From Struthio camelus (lineage: Eukaryota; Chordata; Aves; Struthioniformes; Struthionidae), in assembly GCF_040807025.1 (NCBI RefSeq), contig NC_090943.1, positions 23,527,213 through 23,591,212 of the forward strand: a stretch of DNA of 64,000 bases. The letters run 5' to 3'. Of this stretch, positions 49,201-56,800 are shown one piece after another (the stretch's first letter is position 1; the number at the start of each line of letters is the position of its first letter). Under the pieces are notes generated by a model. The model did no database searches. It was given only the letters and a program-made list of their open reading frames with translations, and was not told the origin of the DNA. A program made the position numbers and the translations under genes.

Positions 49201-50761
49201 TAGAGCTCCCACTGACTTTGGCTCAAGAGGGAGTGAGATTCGGACTATAGTTGAACATTATCGGACCTGTGAGAATGGAGGGCAAGTTTCTGCACTTCAG
49301 CTTCGACTTCCCATCTGTGAATACATAGTGCAGCATCACCCCATATCCTTACCCAGAGAATAAACGCATAAGGGACTGTGAGACCACAAAGAAGTATAGT
49401 TCCAAACACTAAAATAAATTCCTAAGATAAGGGTTGGATGTTAGGACATATTCTCTGTTGAACAGTGAACACAGTAGAAAGAGTCTGAGAAATTCAGATT
49501 AATGAAATTGTGACAGGAAAAATAGTTCTTGTAACCAAGTCTCTGGACATGGGACCCAGGATTTCAGATATCTGGATTTAACATGTAGCGCTACCAAAAA
49601 TGGTTCTGTGTAATTTTGACCAGCTTAGTAAATCTATGCAAGTTTCAGTTCTTCAAATCTAAATTTGGAAATAATGCATAATTTTTTTCTCTCCTTGTCC
49701 ATTTAGACAGTAAGTTTTAAATCTTGTTGGATCGTTTAGTTCTTACTGCTTGCTAATTAAGTGCTGAGTGTATTGCCCCTAATTTCAGTCTTTCAGAATA
49801 TTATTGGGTCTAATAAAAGCAACTGTGAGGGAACAGTGAGGTTCACAGTTTGACTAATGTGTGCCTTCATTTGGGTTGCAGCTTGCAGAGCAGAGCACAG
49901 ACCCAGCTCTGAAGGTGCTCTTTCCAATGGCTACCGGCACAGCTCATAGGAAACAGTATCTGCCTTCAGAAGCTACGATTAGTACCTATCTCCTCCACAA
50001 AAATAATGAAGGATACAGGAAAGATGTCCTTTAACCTTAACACCATCCTAACATCAAAAGGGAGGGCCAGCCATGATCCGTCTGTAGAGTTCCTGGTCAA
50101 CTTTAGAGCCTTAGCTGTGCCTCACATCCATACTCTAAAGGCTCTAGTGATTATTCTTGGGCCATTCTTGATTCCGTGATTTTTAAAAAATTTTCACTGG
50201 CATCTGCTCAGCCACAGTATGACATCTCACATTGATCCACAAGCTCCATCTCATCTATCACAACCTCATCCTAAGGGTAGGAGATACACATACAACAATC
50301 TATTTTATTCTTTACTCTTTTTCTTTTTTTCATAACCACAATCACATCATACGGACAAGCAGTACGGAGCATGCTGCAAAGAGCATCTCTTTCACAGAAC
50401 AGGCTTAACCAGTAATTAAATAGTATCCTAAGGGAAATCTCTACTGCCATACATCACTCTCTCCTGATTTCTGATTCCCTGATTTGCCCTATCCTGATTC
50501 TTCCCCTCTCTCTGAAAGTGAACCAATAACTCTGTATCTACATCTTCTTTAAGCTTCTATAAATTACTCCAATTAGGGTAAATATGAAATGCAGAATGGT
50601 CAACCAGCAGGAAAATCTTAAAGCGCCTGAGAACGAACAAGGGAACAAAAATGCTGACTTTCACATCCACTTTTGCAGAGGATAAAGAACAAAGACTCAC
50701 CCAGTGTCTGAAAAGCAGTATGAATGAAAAAGAGGAAAACTAAGAATGTAGAAAAAGTCAT
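19054..50761 (-). CDS. MRC1L: Macrophage mannose receptor 1-like, complete 30-exon gene (gene 1)
   Basis: Type I membrane endocytic lectin of the mannose receptor family. I joined 30 coding exons by GT-AG sites and phase: 4326 nt, 1441 residues plus stop, close to the usual ~1450 of MRC1. Residues 1-20 are the signal peptide; ~22-153 the cysteine-rich ricin-type domain (Cys 35, 49, 74, 91, 102, 148; Trp100); ~155-210 fibronectin type II (Cys 167, 181, 193, 208); CTLD1 ~212-345, CTLD2 ~355-495, CTLD3 ~505-640, CTLD4 ~645-775, CTLD5 ~795-930, CTLD6 ~945-1083, CTLD7 ~1090-1215, CTLD8 ~1230-1362; membrane helix ~1385-1408; tail 1409-1441. CTLD5 has EPN (883-885) and WND (903-905). CTLD4 lacks both. 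The tail has no FxNxxY signal. The start is the only ATG ahead of a hydrophobic leader with a phase-1 donor. A second paralogue lies 2.8 kb upstream. Family assignment is certain; which avian paralogue this is remains open. Confidence 0.95.
19583..19618 (-). CDS. MRC1L: Gene 1 exon 29: membrane-proximal stalk
   Basis: A 36-nt micro-exon encodes TENTVMLPGNK, with acceptor CTCAAAG and donor GTAAGC in phase 1. It links CTLD8 to the membrane exon. Gene 2 has a 42-nt counterpart. Confidence 0.85.
19619..20821 (-). other. Gene 1 intron 28
   Basis: A 1.2-kb AT-rich intron between the CTLD8 end exon and the stalk micro-exon. Minus-strand frames inside it (e.g. 20369-20163) lack splice support. No repeat is recognised. 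Confidence 0.6.
20822..20989 (-). CDS. MRC1L: Gene 1 exon 28: CTLD8 end
   Basis: A 168-nt exon encodes EWVWTDKTAVDFVNWNMAEP, then CAEICALSGYWNSNVCSF and GYICKKPK. EPS replaces EPN and WNS replaces WND, so calcium-dependent sugar binding is not expected. Confidence 0.93.
21259..21375 (-). CDS. MRC1L: Gene 1 exon 27: CTLD8, middle part
   Basis: A 117-nt exon encodes ANLVSIGDYAETNFLSDSI, then SPNFWIGLKKNDR. Gene 2 has an exon of the same length and phase. Confidence 0.93.
22783..22935 (-). CDS. MRC1L: Gene 1 exon 26: CTLD8, first part
   Basis: The exon encodes a proline linker, KCPESKGHKSWIPFHGHCYY, then SRKRSWSQAYQECARL. WIPFHGHCYY is a hallmark of MRC1 CTLD8. Phases are 1/1. Confidence 0.93.
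22936..24537 (-). other. Gene 1 intron 25
   Basis: A 1.6-kb intron between CTLD7 and CTLD8. It contains the old CR1 remnant at about 23.78-24.29 kb and nothing else recognised. Confidence 0.6.
23780..24290 (-). mobile_element. Ancient degenerate CR1 remnant in gene 1 intron 25
   Basis: Plus-strand blocks TGTGGTGATGGAGATTCCCT, TTAGAAGATTTTCCTTATAT, CTCTTGCTGTATTTTAAGCC and GCCCCAGACTGGATACAATA appear in the order of an antisense CR1 3' region. Divergence is high and no 3' tandem end survives. It lies in the same orientation as the gene. Confidence 0.65.
24538..24703 (-). CDS. MRC1L: Gene 1 exon 25: CTLD7, second part
   Basis: A 166-nt exon encodes YQWIDKWRLVYSKWSSGEPK, then ACVYLDTDGTWKTASC and FSLCKKSD. 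EPK replaces EPN, so this CTLD should not bind mannose. Gene 2 has an exon of identical length. Confidence 0.94.
25039..25080 (+). repeat. Short GGGAGT minisatellite
   Basis: GGGAGTGGGAGTGGGAGTG followed after a short gap by GAGTGGGAGTG, in gene 1 intron 24. G-rich on the plus strand. Confidence 0.75.
25929..26161 (-). CDS. MRC1L: Gene 1 exon 24: CTLD7, first part
   Basis: A 233-nt exon encodes a short linker, [29 protein letters not shown] and [12 protein letters not shown]. The matching exon of gene 2 is 230 nt and clearly similar. Phases are 1/0. Confidence 0.93.
26813..26915 (-). CDS. MRC1L: Gene 1 exon 23: CTLD6 end
   Basis: The exon encodes DCVSLKKGHADDTGKWNDE, then CYNSRGYICQKNS. KWND resembles the calcium-site WND, but the CTLD6 loop has no EPN partner. 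The phase 1 donor is GTGAGT. Confidence 0.92.
27462..27658 (-). CDS. MRC1L: Gene 1 exon 22: CTLD6, middle part
   Basis: The exon encodes FLTYHLKDVSSDPWIGLND, then FVWTDGSAVSYTNWAQD, and ends HNRQQ. No EPN is present. It runs from phase 1 to phase 0 with donor GTAAAT. Confidence 0.92.
28482..28587 (-). CDS. MRC1L: Gene 1 exon 21: CTLD6, first part
   Basis: The exon encodes CYKIFGSAYVYWRTAHRAC, then MSLGGNLASIHDGQVQ. The acceptor CTCCCCCAG is strong. The donor GTATAG in phase 1 rather than GTACAA is required for the Ala codon that joins exon 22. Confidence 0.88.
28946..28976 (+). repeat. (AAAAC)n microsatellite
   Basis: Six AAAAC-type pentamers in gene 1 intron 20. Confidence 0.85.
29527..29555. 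repeat. 29-bp perfect palindrome in gene 1 intron 20
   Basis: CTTACATACACTCT, a single A, then AGAGTGTATGTAAG. The two 14-bp arms are exact inverse complements. No function is assigned. Confidence 0.85.
29800..29942 (-). CDS. MRC1L: Gene 1 exon 20: CTLD5 WND and start of CTLD6
   Basis: The exon encodes LWNDIHCGFSNGFICERR, an NAT glycosylation sequon in the linker, and GGCPKDWLLFKNQ opening CTLD6. WND (903-905) completes the CTLD5 calcium site. Phases are 1/0. Confidence 0.93.
30634..30734 (-). CDS. MRC1L: Gene 1 exon 19: CTLD5 with intact EPN
   Basis: The exon encodes WADGSPVHYAAWAPDEPNF, then EENCVVLNKKD. EPN at 883-885 predicts mannose-type specificity, and Asn892 and Glu residues are available for the calcium site. 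The donor is GTGAGT in phase 1. Confidence 0.92.
31198..31265 (-). CDS. MRC1L: Gene 1 exon 18: CTLD5, short core exon
   Basis: A 68-nt exon encodes KLESYLIGLLQDVDQQF. The donor GTTGGT is weak, but the phase-2 junction forms a Ser codon followed by WADGSPV, as expected for CTLD5. Confidence 0.86.
31266..32448 (-). other. Gene 1 intron 17 with a GC-rich patch
   Basis: A 1.2-kb intron. At about 31.74-32.01 kb it has unusually GC- and CpG-rich sequence for this locus, with a 66-codon plus-strand frame. No match to a known repeat or exon is recognised. Confidence 0.45.
32449..32612 (-). CDS. MRC1L: Gene 1 exon 17: CTLD5, first part
   Basis: The exon encodes YEVTEDGWVINGNKQYFFS, then MEKARKFCKNNYGDLVTIG and FLWKY. 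The TEDGWVI segment is characteristic of MRC1 CTLD5. Phases are 1/0. Confidence 0.93.
32715..32753 (-). CDS. MRC1L: Gene 1 exon 16: CTLD4-CTLD5 linker
   Basis: A 39-nt micro-exon encodes the proline- and serine-rich linker APLKSEPASPSA, with acceptor TTACAG and donor GTAAGT in phase 1. It joins the frames of exons 15 and 17 exactly. Confidence 0.86.
33935..34070 (-). CDS. MRC1L: Gene 1 exon 15: CTLD4, degenerate sugar-site exon
   Basis: The exon encodes VNYRETSYFDNIGFEYC, then SMAWINMHCEYSHDWICEI. In MRC1 proteins this exon carries the EPN and WND triplets of CTLD4. Here the EPN stretch is missing and a little shorter, and WND reads WIN (759-761). The cysteines and the WIC end of the fold remain, so the domain should fold but is unlikely to bind calcium and mannose. 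Confidence 0.9.
34190..34277 (-). CDS. MRC1L: Gene 1 exon 14: CTLD4, WIGL core
   Basis: An 88-nt exon encodes PSFRPFWIGLHC, then GGLSWSDGSP. It ends in phase 0 at GTGAGT. It lies inside an unrelated plus-strand frame but has correct splice sites and phase on the minus strand. Confidence 0.88.
35047..35174 (-). CDS. MRC1L: Gene 1 exon 13: CTLD4, helix region
   Basis: The exon encodes KKTWFEARDFCREIGGDLAA, then IKNEEEQRLIENLI. It starts in phase 0 after a TATAG acceptor and ends two bases into an Ile codon at GTAAGT. Confidence 0.9.
35487..35686 (-). CDS. MRC1L: Gene 1 exon 12: CTLD3 end and start of CTLD4
   Basis: A 200-nt exon encodes RRGCVVLRTGSTAGLWDVQN, then CKVKAKFLCKKLAEK, a proline-bearing linker, and CPLGWNTDN with SCFK opening CTLD4. 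It follows a large 3-kb intron. The phase 0 donor is GTAAGT. Confidence 0.91.
35687..38739 (-). other. Gene 1 intron 11, largest intron
   Basis: A 3.05-kb intron between CTLD3 exons. It holds an A21 run at 37757-37777 and a slightly GC-richer body at 37.25-37.7 kb. No coding sequence with splice support is present on either strand. Confidence 0.55.
37757..37777 (+). repeat. Poly(A) run, possible retroposon tail
   Basis: Twenty-one A preceded by AATAAA at about 37.54 kb within a GC-richer segment. It could be the tail of a retroposed sequence on the plus strand, but no source gene is recognised. Confidence 0.6.
38740..38888 (-). CDS. MRC1L: Gene 1 exon 11: CTLD3, middle part
   Basis: The exon encodes YEQAYLTSLVGLSPEKYFW, then IGLSDMKEQ, TWADGEAV and NWNSAMP. 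It has no calcium-site triplet, as expected for CTLD3. The donor is GTAGTC. Confidence 0.91.
39320..39435 (-). CDS. MRC1L: Gene 1 exon 10: CTLD3, first part
   Basis: The exon encodes GWERHGFYCYLVGHTSVTFL, then EAKKACERSNAYLTSVGD. It runs from phase 0 to a split Arg codon completed by exon 11. Confidence 0.91.
40502..40612 (-). CDS. MRC1L: Gene 1 exon 9: CTLD2 end, linker, start of CTLD3
   Basis: A 111-nt symmetric phase 0 exon encodes DGYWADSACDRKLGYICRR, a linker, and TDPACQK. WAD replaces WND, as is usual for CTLD2 of this family. Confidence 0.92.
40996..41153 (-). CDS. MRC1L: Gene 1 exon 8: CTLD2, middle part
   Basis: The exon encodes ELWIGLNDLNTQMYFEWSDG and RWLRGEPS, then EDCAIMAGK. 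EPS stands at 450-452 in place of EPN. Phases are 1/0. Confidence 0.92.
41652..41834 (-). CDS. MRC1L: Gene 1 exon 7: CTLD2, first part
   Basis: A 183-nt exon encodes CPEGWLPYADHCYVVHREPR, the helix with ISCKESNGSLASIHNTEEH, and SQLGY. The acceptor is TTGAG with a modest pyrimidine tract. A nearby CACAG would give phase 0 and break the frame with exon 6, so the TTGAG site is preferred. Confidence 0.87.
42726..42872 (-). CDS. MRC1L: Gene 1 exon 6: CTLD1 end and linker
   Basis: A 147-nt exon encodes SPSPEPEKLCAVLNP, WENQQCEQKIGYICKK and a linker ending FFPPS. CTLD1 lacks EPN and WND. I chose the donor CAG|GTAGGT at 42725-42724 over an upstream AAG|GTAAAC because only the former gives phase 1, which matches exon 7. 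Confidence 0.87.
42873..44301 (-). other. Gene 1 intron 5
   Basis: A 1.4-kb intron within CTLD1. No repeat or RNA gene is recognised. Confidence 0.5.
44302..44415 (-). CDS. MRC1L: Gene 1 exon 5: CTLD1, middle part
   Basis: A 114-nt exon encodes SLWIGLNSLN and GWQWSGGFPFRYLSWAP, which carries the WIGL core of CTLD1. Phases are 1/1, with donor GTAGTA. Confidence 0.9.
45210..45374 (-). CDS. MRC1L: Gene 1 exon 4: CTLD1, first part
   Basis: A 165-nt phase 1/1 exon encodes FWTTDPLTGTCYQ and TWHQARKSCQQQNAELLSV, the N-terminal helix region of CTLD1. This part is nearly the same as in vertebrate MRC1. The donor is GTGAAC. Reading through it would reach a stop within eleven codons, which supports the splice. 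Confidence 0.92.
46854..47027 (-). CDS. MRC1L: Gene 1 exon 3: fibronectin type II domain
   Basis: A 174-nt phase 1/1 exon encodes GNANGAPCTFPF, then YAEC, DGLLWC and YGLC. This is the four-cysteine FN2 fold that binds collagen in this family. All four cysteines (167, 181, 193, 208) and the aromatic framework are present. Confidence 0.93.
47868..48266 (-). CDS. MRC1L: Gene 1 exon 2: cysteine-rich (ricin B-type) domain
   Basis: A 399-nt phase 1/1 exon encodes the whole N-terminal cysteine-rich domain (residues ~21-153). The six expected cysteines are present, and the SEFQKWDC segment carries Trp100. The equivalent tryptophan in mammalian MRC1 stacks on sulfated GalNAc. From conservation of this segment I infer that binding of sulfated sugars is retained. 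The acceptor TTTTACAG and donor GTAAAG are clear. Confidence 0.93.
48267..50700 (-). other. Gene 1 intron 1
   Basis: A 2.4-kb intron between the signal peptide and the cysteine-rich domain. A first intron can carry enhancers, but I see no distinct motif cluster, repeat or exon. Confidence 0.55.
50701..50761 (-). CDS. MRC1L: Gene 1 exon 1: start codon and signal peptide
   Basis: ATG at 50761-50759 opens MTFSTFLVFLFFIHTAFQTL, a short hydrophobic leader. The exon ends in phase 1 at a consensus GTGAGT donor. The mature protein would begin near Gly21, at the junction with exon 2. Confidence 0.92.
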
Positions 50762-50925
50762 TTTGAGTGTTTCGTTCCTTTCTTCTTTTTCACAAACGGA
50801 TGAACCAAAATTAGTTGTTGCAATAAAAATCCTTTTGGAACTAGTGGGTGCTATGTCTTCCTCAGTTTTGGAGAGCTTTAGTTGAAAGCAAAAATGCTGG
50901 GCTCTAAATAAGGAAATATCCTGTC
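50762..50925 (-). promoter_or_regulatory. Putative proximal promoter and 5' UTR of gene 1
   Basis: The segment just upstream of the gene 1 ATG has no CpG cluster and no clear TATA box. It contains GAGGAAG (minus strand, 50863-50857), a PU.1/ETS-type core about 100 nt ahead of the ATG, and a second AT-flanked TTTCC at about 50911-50918. Mammalian MRC1 promoters depend on PU.1-type sites, so myeloid control is plausible. Confidence 0.35.
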
Positions 50926-52828
50926 ACATGTGGTACTTTGAAATCTATAAATAATTATAATATTCAAACTTTGTGTCTGAAAGCAAAGTTTCCTTCCATT
51001 CTAATGCAAGTGACAAAGTTTGAACAGCTCAACATCATTCTACTGAAACATTTTTAAGTTTAATTGGTGGTTCAGTTCTGGGATTGTCAAGTGACAGCAC
51101 CTAAAGTCAAAACATCAGGGAGTGCACAGAATATAATAGATATGCATTAAATCTCATACATACATACATACCTAGGAAATTCAGAAGAAAAAAAATGCAA
51201 ATTACTTGACCAGAGGATTTTCACTGCTACAAAAGGTGCACCAAGTAGTATCTGCTATAGCAGTGTGAAAAATTAACAGACAGGACAATTTAATTTCATA
51301 AGCTGGTCACTATATATACACCTGGCTTTTATCTTCTCTAGTTTATCAACTGGTAAAACTAGTGTGCCATAATTACATGTAATTTTATCTCAGGAGAATG
51401 AATATAAAATAGTCATTCAGTGGTTAAAAATAAATCTTTCTTTTAACAGGTGATTTCAACAACAAAGCATATTGAAAAAATGCCCTTCAAAACTATTTAA
51501 TCCACAAAGTAATAAATGAATAAATTTTAATATGTAAAGAAATCTTATTTTGCACCATGTGTAACTGAGAAAAGCAAAGAGGAATATCCTCACACATTAC
51601 AGATGATCTTTATGATGATCTTCCCACTTTTTTTTAAGTGGAAATCTGCTTCAGCTATGATGTTTCAAAAAACCTTACATGTTTTGCAGGAAAGGGGGCA
51701 AAGATATTCAGCAGAAATTGCCTTGAGAATTTTCCCTCATTTTCCATACCTTTATTATGAAACCTAATCTCACAAGATATTCTGCAAGGGTAAAACATAA
51801 ATTGATCTGAGATAAGAAAGCCATTTATAGAATTATTGGGTCTTCAGAGCTATATTACCAATTCAAAATATTCTTACCCCTCCCCGCACCGCGGCCCCCA
51901 CCCTGAGCTAAGCAAAAAAATAGGCTTGATTCCAGAATCTAACAGGCAATGAAAGTCTCTGTTATTTCTCCTCCATCATCTGCTAAAAATAATTATATGA
52001 ACTATGAAAATTATAAATAATTATATTATTTGTTATATATAAGATACGTTTTCTTCATCACCTGTTTACACCTTTCATTTACCTTGGCTTATTTTTTAGC
52101 CACCAGACAGCAGTGGACCCAACGCAGTGTCAGTTTTTTAAAAAAGGACAAGCACATGTATGTGTTATAACACACATGAAGGAAAACAAAAAGGCATAGG
52201 ATCAAGAGGAACGTGAGTGAAAACTGCCTGAGAACAGAAGGCCCTTCCTTCCTTATCCTATGCGATATTTTTATTTGAACGTAATATCTACAAGCCAGCA
52301 ATCCAAGAGCATGTGAGTCTCTTCTTCCCAATGACCTCTCCTGGGCAGTTCTTACGCACTTTTTAGAGTCTTTTTTTTCCATGGGTCCTTGAGATTTTTT
52401 TTCCAGTTTAGCATAGACAGCATAGCATTTATAGAAAGCTGAATCAGTCCAGAAAACCTGTAAAGCAGCACATAACAAGACACATTTTTTTTGCCCCACT
52501 GCCATACTGGCCCATGCCACCTCATTTGCAGCATTGATACAGGGTGCAGTTGTTAGTCCAGTTATCAGAGAGCTGGAGGATGGGGAGGAGGCATCCAGAA
52601 ATGAACAGCCAAGTGAAGTAAAAATGAGAAAGGATTATTTCAGCTTTATTTGACACTCATTTTATTTTATATTTTATTTATGTTTCTTTTTAGTCAGATG
52701 CCATGTTCAAGTTTCTGTGTTTCCTCCTGTTATCTCTCTTAAGATAAATGACTCATTTGATCACCAGCTGTTTAACATCTCTGTACGCTAATTCATCAGT
52801 ACTGAAGTATTATGTAACATATAGATCC
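50926..52828. other. Intergenic spacer between the two receptor genes
   Basis: About 1.9 kb of AT-rich sequence separates the likely 3' end of gene 2 from the gene 1 promoter. Minus-strand frames at 52.09-52.53 kb show no family features. I see no gene, CpG island or clear repeat, only a short C-rich patch near 51.89 kb. Confidence 0.5.
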
Positions 52829-53561
52829 TTTATTTATATATTTTCATTTCCATAATTGATACAAATATTCAAAGTCATAGAATATGACCAAGTGCTTTGC
52901 AACATTTACTTCTTTTGCGAGATCCAAGCTGAAGCCATCAATAAAGGACAGTTATTTACATTTAACTTATAGCTATAATATTATGACAAGGAAGCTTTTT
53001 CAATTGACATATAATATTATCTTTAAGATAATTTTGCATACTATGCATCCAAACTTTGAGCAAGAAAGAGTGTAATACAGGGGCAATAATGGGGAAGAAC
53101 AATTCTTGTAAATCTCTAGATACTTCAAACACCATTTGACTGAAGTAACAGGATGCACTTTTTGTATTTGAGTGTGACATATGCTGAAAGTGCGGGCTTT
53201 GGAGCTGTGTGCTTTGCAGAATGTTCACTATATATCTGTACTTGATTCTGTACGTGACGGTGGCACAGATGTCTAAAAAGTGAGAACACTAGAGCATTAA
53301 TCTGTACATTGTGAGTTTAAACTCTCACTAGGTCTCCTATTTGCTCGACATGCTTAATTAGCTATCCTATACAGTACCCTGAGTCTTAGTCCTGTAAATA
53401 TTTCTTAAACAGCATAGAGCAATAGCACTTATCCCCTACCAAAGAAATAATTGTTACTTTTAATATGTACAGTATGTGTTAGGTGCATGTAACTTTTACT
53501 AGGATTTCATTTGTTGTAGTTAGGTTATTTTTAAGTTTAAGTACGTAGTGTAACTGTCACA
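52829..53561 (-). other. Probable 3' UTR of gene 2 with poly(A) signal
   Basis: AT-rich sequence follows the gene 2 stop. The first minus-strand AATAAA found is at 52834-52829, about 730 nt beyond the stop, with others near 52.64-52.68 kb. No separate coding is supported here. Confidence 0.4.
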
Positions 53562-53806
53562 TTAGACAACACTGTGTTCACTTTTTCCTTTGTCGTGGGT
53601 AGAATCACTTTTATCGCCCACTCCAGTTAGAGCATTGCTGTATTCTAGCAGTGTGCTGCACTGCCTCACCTCTCTCTGAGTTTCACTTTGTTTTTTGATC
53701 TTGAATAGGAAATAAACCATGAAGCTCATTCCTACTAAAATAAAGAGGACCAGAGCAAGTAGCATCCAAATTGTGCTGTGACCATGTGGCTTGTCCTCTT
53801 TGGCAT
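53562..53806 (-). CDS. MRC1L: Gene 2 last exon: membrane helix, tail and stop
   Basis: The exon encodes [13 protein letters not shown], a helix through [20 protein letters not shown], the stop-transfer KIKK, then a tail with [12 protein letters not shown] and the end KSEHSVV before TAA. The tail is 13 residues longer than that of gene 1 and has one tyrosine, but no FxNxxY motif. Confidence 0.93.
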
Positions 53807-56800
53807 CTGTAAATAAATACAATGCAAGTAAAAGTGGGTCCACTATAGCCATAAATAAATATGAAGACTAACAAAAATTATTTGTCTAATTTTCCCCTCA
53901 TTTACATTTACGATTCTAGAACCATTTATGAAGACAATGGGGTATAACCTCAGCATCTCCCTGCCTTCTTCCATCGTTCTGTTAGGGCAAGGGTAGGACC
54001 ATAGGCGAAGAAGATATGACCATTAAGATGCAGATAGTCTCCCATGCTTTTTCAGAATGAGAGTTCTCTTAAAAATCTACCTTGGTGCCTCTATGTCAGT
54101 CCCCTCATGGACTGTAGCATGTGAAAGAAGGAGCAAAGACGGAATGATCTGTTTATCAATGCATTTAGTTATGGGATGTCGTCCTGGGGTGCCATAAGTA
54201 TCCCATAGGTTCTGCTAAATCACGCTGGGGCTGAAATCAATGGCAACTAAATAAATGAAGTGAATATAAATAAATATATAAAAATCAATTAAATTATAAA
54301 TACCAATTAATAAAAAAAATATTTTCATTTCTTTTTTAAACTATCAGAAGGAAAAGAAGTGCCTACCTTTCACGTTTGCTGGAGTTACTGAAGTTACTTT
54401 AAGAATAGCTGTCAGAGATAATGAAAAATGTTCAGTCCGAATCTTAAAAGCTCACATTTTCATCCCTACAGTTACATGGTCAGCAAAGCAAGTGATGATG
54501 CACATCACTTCTGGAAACACATTTGCTAATCTGGCAGGGATGAAGAGATGCGATTGATCTTAACCTGATGATATTCACTGCAATGAAACTATGGTGTTTT
54601 GCATATTAAAGCCTGCTTCTTGCTCCTTTATTGATAACCAAGTAATCTCCAAGCACAAGTAGTTTCTGACTGGGGTAGAAGGACTGTCTCTGCCACTCTT
54701 GCTAACAAATCTTGCCCTCCTTACTGGTTCCCCATGCCAGCCGGTGTTTCCTACACAGGAACTACCTAAGTGTTAGGGTGAGAGGAGACTGGGAACAACT
54801 TGATGAAATGCTGCGGATTTTTTCTAGTTGTCCTCTACTACACACAGTTCCTCTGAGACCCAGTAGATTTTTGATGTATCATACTTCGTTTGCACCTATA
54901 GCTACTTTTCTAAGTTCAAGCTTTCGTATGCAGTTTTCCTTGCTGTGTAAAGAGGGCGCCGTCTGCACTATTTTTCACTGCTCGCTGAGCAGCAGCTGGG
55001 GGCAAGTTGGATCACTGCGAATGCCAGAACAGATTTTCAGTATGGGCCGTGGGAACCACACGGAGAGGCAGAGTGCACGCTTCAGCGCAGCAGGAAGCCA
55101 CGAAGAGCCTGCTGTTCCATCAGAAGTACCGCAACGCACAAAACGCTGGCGTGCTCATGAGCACTGAGGGAATGCACCTCTTAAATTGTCCCTTGGAAGG
55201 GTGCAGAACTCACTGCAATGTAACGTTCACTCACTCTGAAAAATCTTTCTGTTGGAGAGCTGGGTGTCAGGGAATACACTCCACGCTTTGACATTGCACG
55301 TGGGGGCAGTCACAAGCAAACCCAGATAACTAAAGTATATGTTGATGATGAGTTTGTGCTTTCTGAAATGTCTAGTGACAAAAAAAAAATAGCTGTAAAA
55401 TCTGTAAAGCATATTGCTCTAGCCACCCAAATAAAATTAGAAATTGCCCTAAAAGGAGAATTTTGTTTTTCAGAAAATGCTGTAATGCCAGTATGTAGGT
55501 GAACTCTGCTTTCTCCACTAGTTACTTGCTCTGGTAGGAGAAAGGACAGAGCATAAGAGAACCTCAAAGCATTCAGAACCTTTGGATTGTGAAACAGGAC
55601 AGGAAATCATACTTTTCTGCAGAATTACAGTTCAACTCAAAAATACCACATGGCTGCTTGGCTCATGATATTCTGATATTTCTACTTCCTGACCAAAGCA
55701 GATGGTGCACAGTTGCACAGAAACACAATATTAAAAAAAATAAATGTTAACCAAAACGCTTCTACTATTTTTCAAAGGTCACTATACAAGCTCTGGATCA
55801 TGCTTCCGTTCTGTTATTATTTAAATGGAATTGCTTCATCCATCCTTCACTGGAACAGCATGTATCATAGCACAGCAAGAGGAAGAAAAGCAAATTATTG
55901 AGGCAACCCTTATTCCATAAAAAGGGAATAGGAATGTTGGCAGGAAAAAGTGTGTATATGTTGGGGGGGAGCAAAATCAAAAAAGGAGTTTAAAAATTTT
56001 CCAGAAAATACTGATCATTTTTGTTATTATTTAAATATTGATTACAGAATGCAAGAACATCTGAAGTTACGAAGCAATAAAACACAGACAGAGGAGACCA
56101 GAGAAAAGATAACTTTCTATATACATATTATTTTAGCTGAATCCTGTAAACAGGTGTGGTGTTAAGGAAAAGTTTATAAATACAGCATTTTATGTGATAT
56201 ATAATGTAGCTCTTTTCAAAATGACCATATTGTGTTACTACTACTAAAACAGAACTGTAAATGTCAAAAGCAAATACTAAAGAAGCCACTTACTCTTTGG
56301 TTTCTTACAAATAAAACCCCTTTGGGAAGAGCAAGGAATGATACTCCAGGACCCAGAGGCCGCAGACAGTTCTGTGCAGTAATCAAGCTGATCATCTGAA
56401 GGTTGTCCTTCACCCCAGTTGACAAAGCCTAACGCAGTGTTGTCTTGCCAGAGCAGCTTTCCTGGTGTGGCAAATGTTAGCTGTAGTACTATTAATTCAG
56501 CAAAGATGTTCACTGATATTAGTTTTTCTCTAATTTTATTATTTTACTCAGTGTAGCAAAACAATATTATTTTCTTGAAAAAATTCCTGCTGTGGTTATT
56601 TTCCAATACATTTTATTTCCTTTGATTCTTTTATTAAAAATAGTATAATTATTTTTCCAGATTATGATCATAGCTTTGACATTTGTAACTAAGTTTTTAT
56701 CTTTATATATCTCCATATTTTTGTCTAGGGGACTAATGCTTGAAACTAAAAAATAGAGAAGGCTAGGCTATTTCTTTTAATTCCTAAATTGTTAGTTTGG

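Noticed and set aside
52089-52520. Minus-strand frame of 143 codons between the two genes
   Set aside because: No similarity to receptor domains and no start context. It probably lies in or beyond the gene 2 3' UTR.
54712-55167. Plus-strand frame of 151 codons in a gene 2 intron
   Set aside because: No recognisable domain, no splice support and low-complexity composition. It lies opposite to the gene within an intron.
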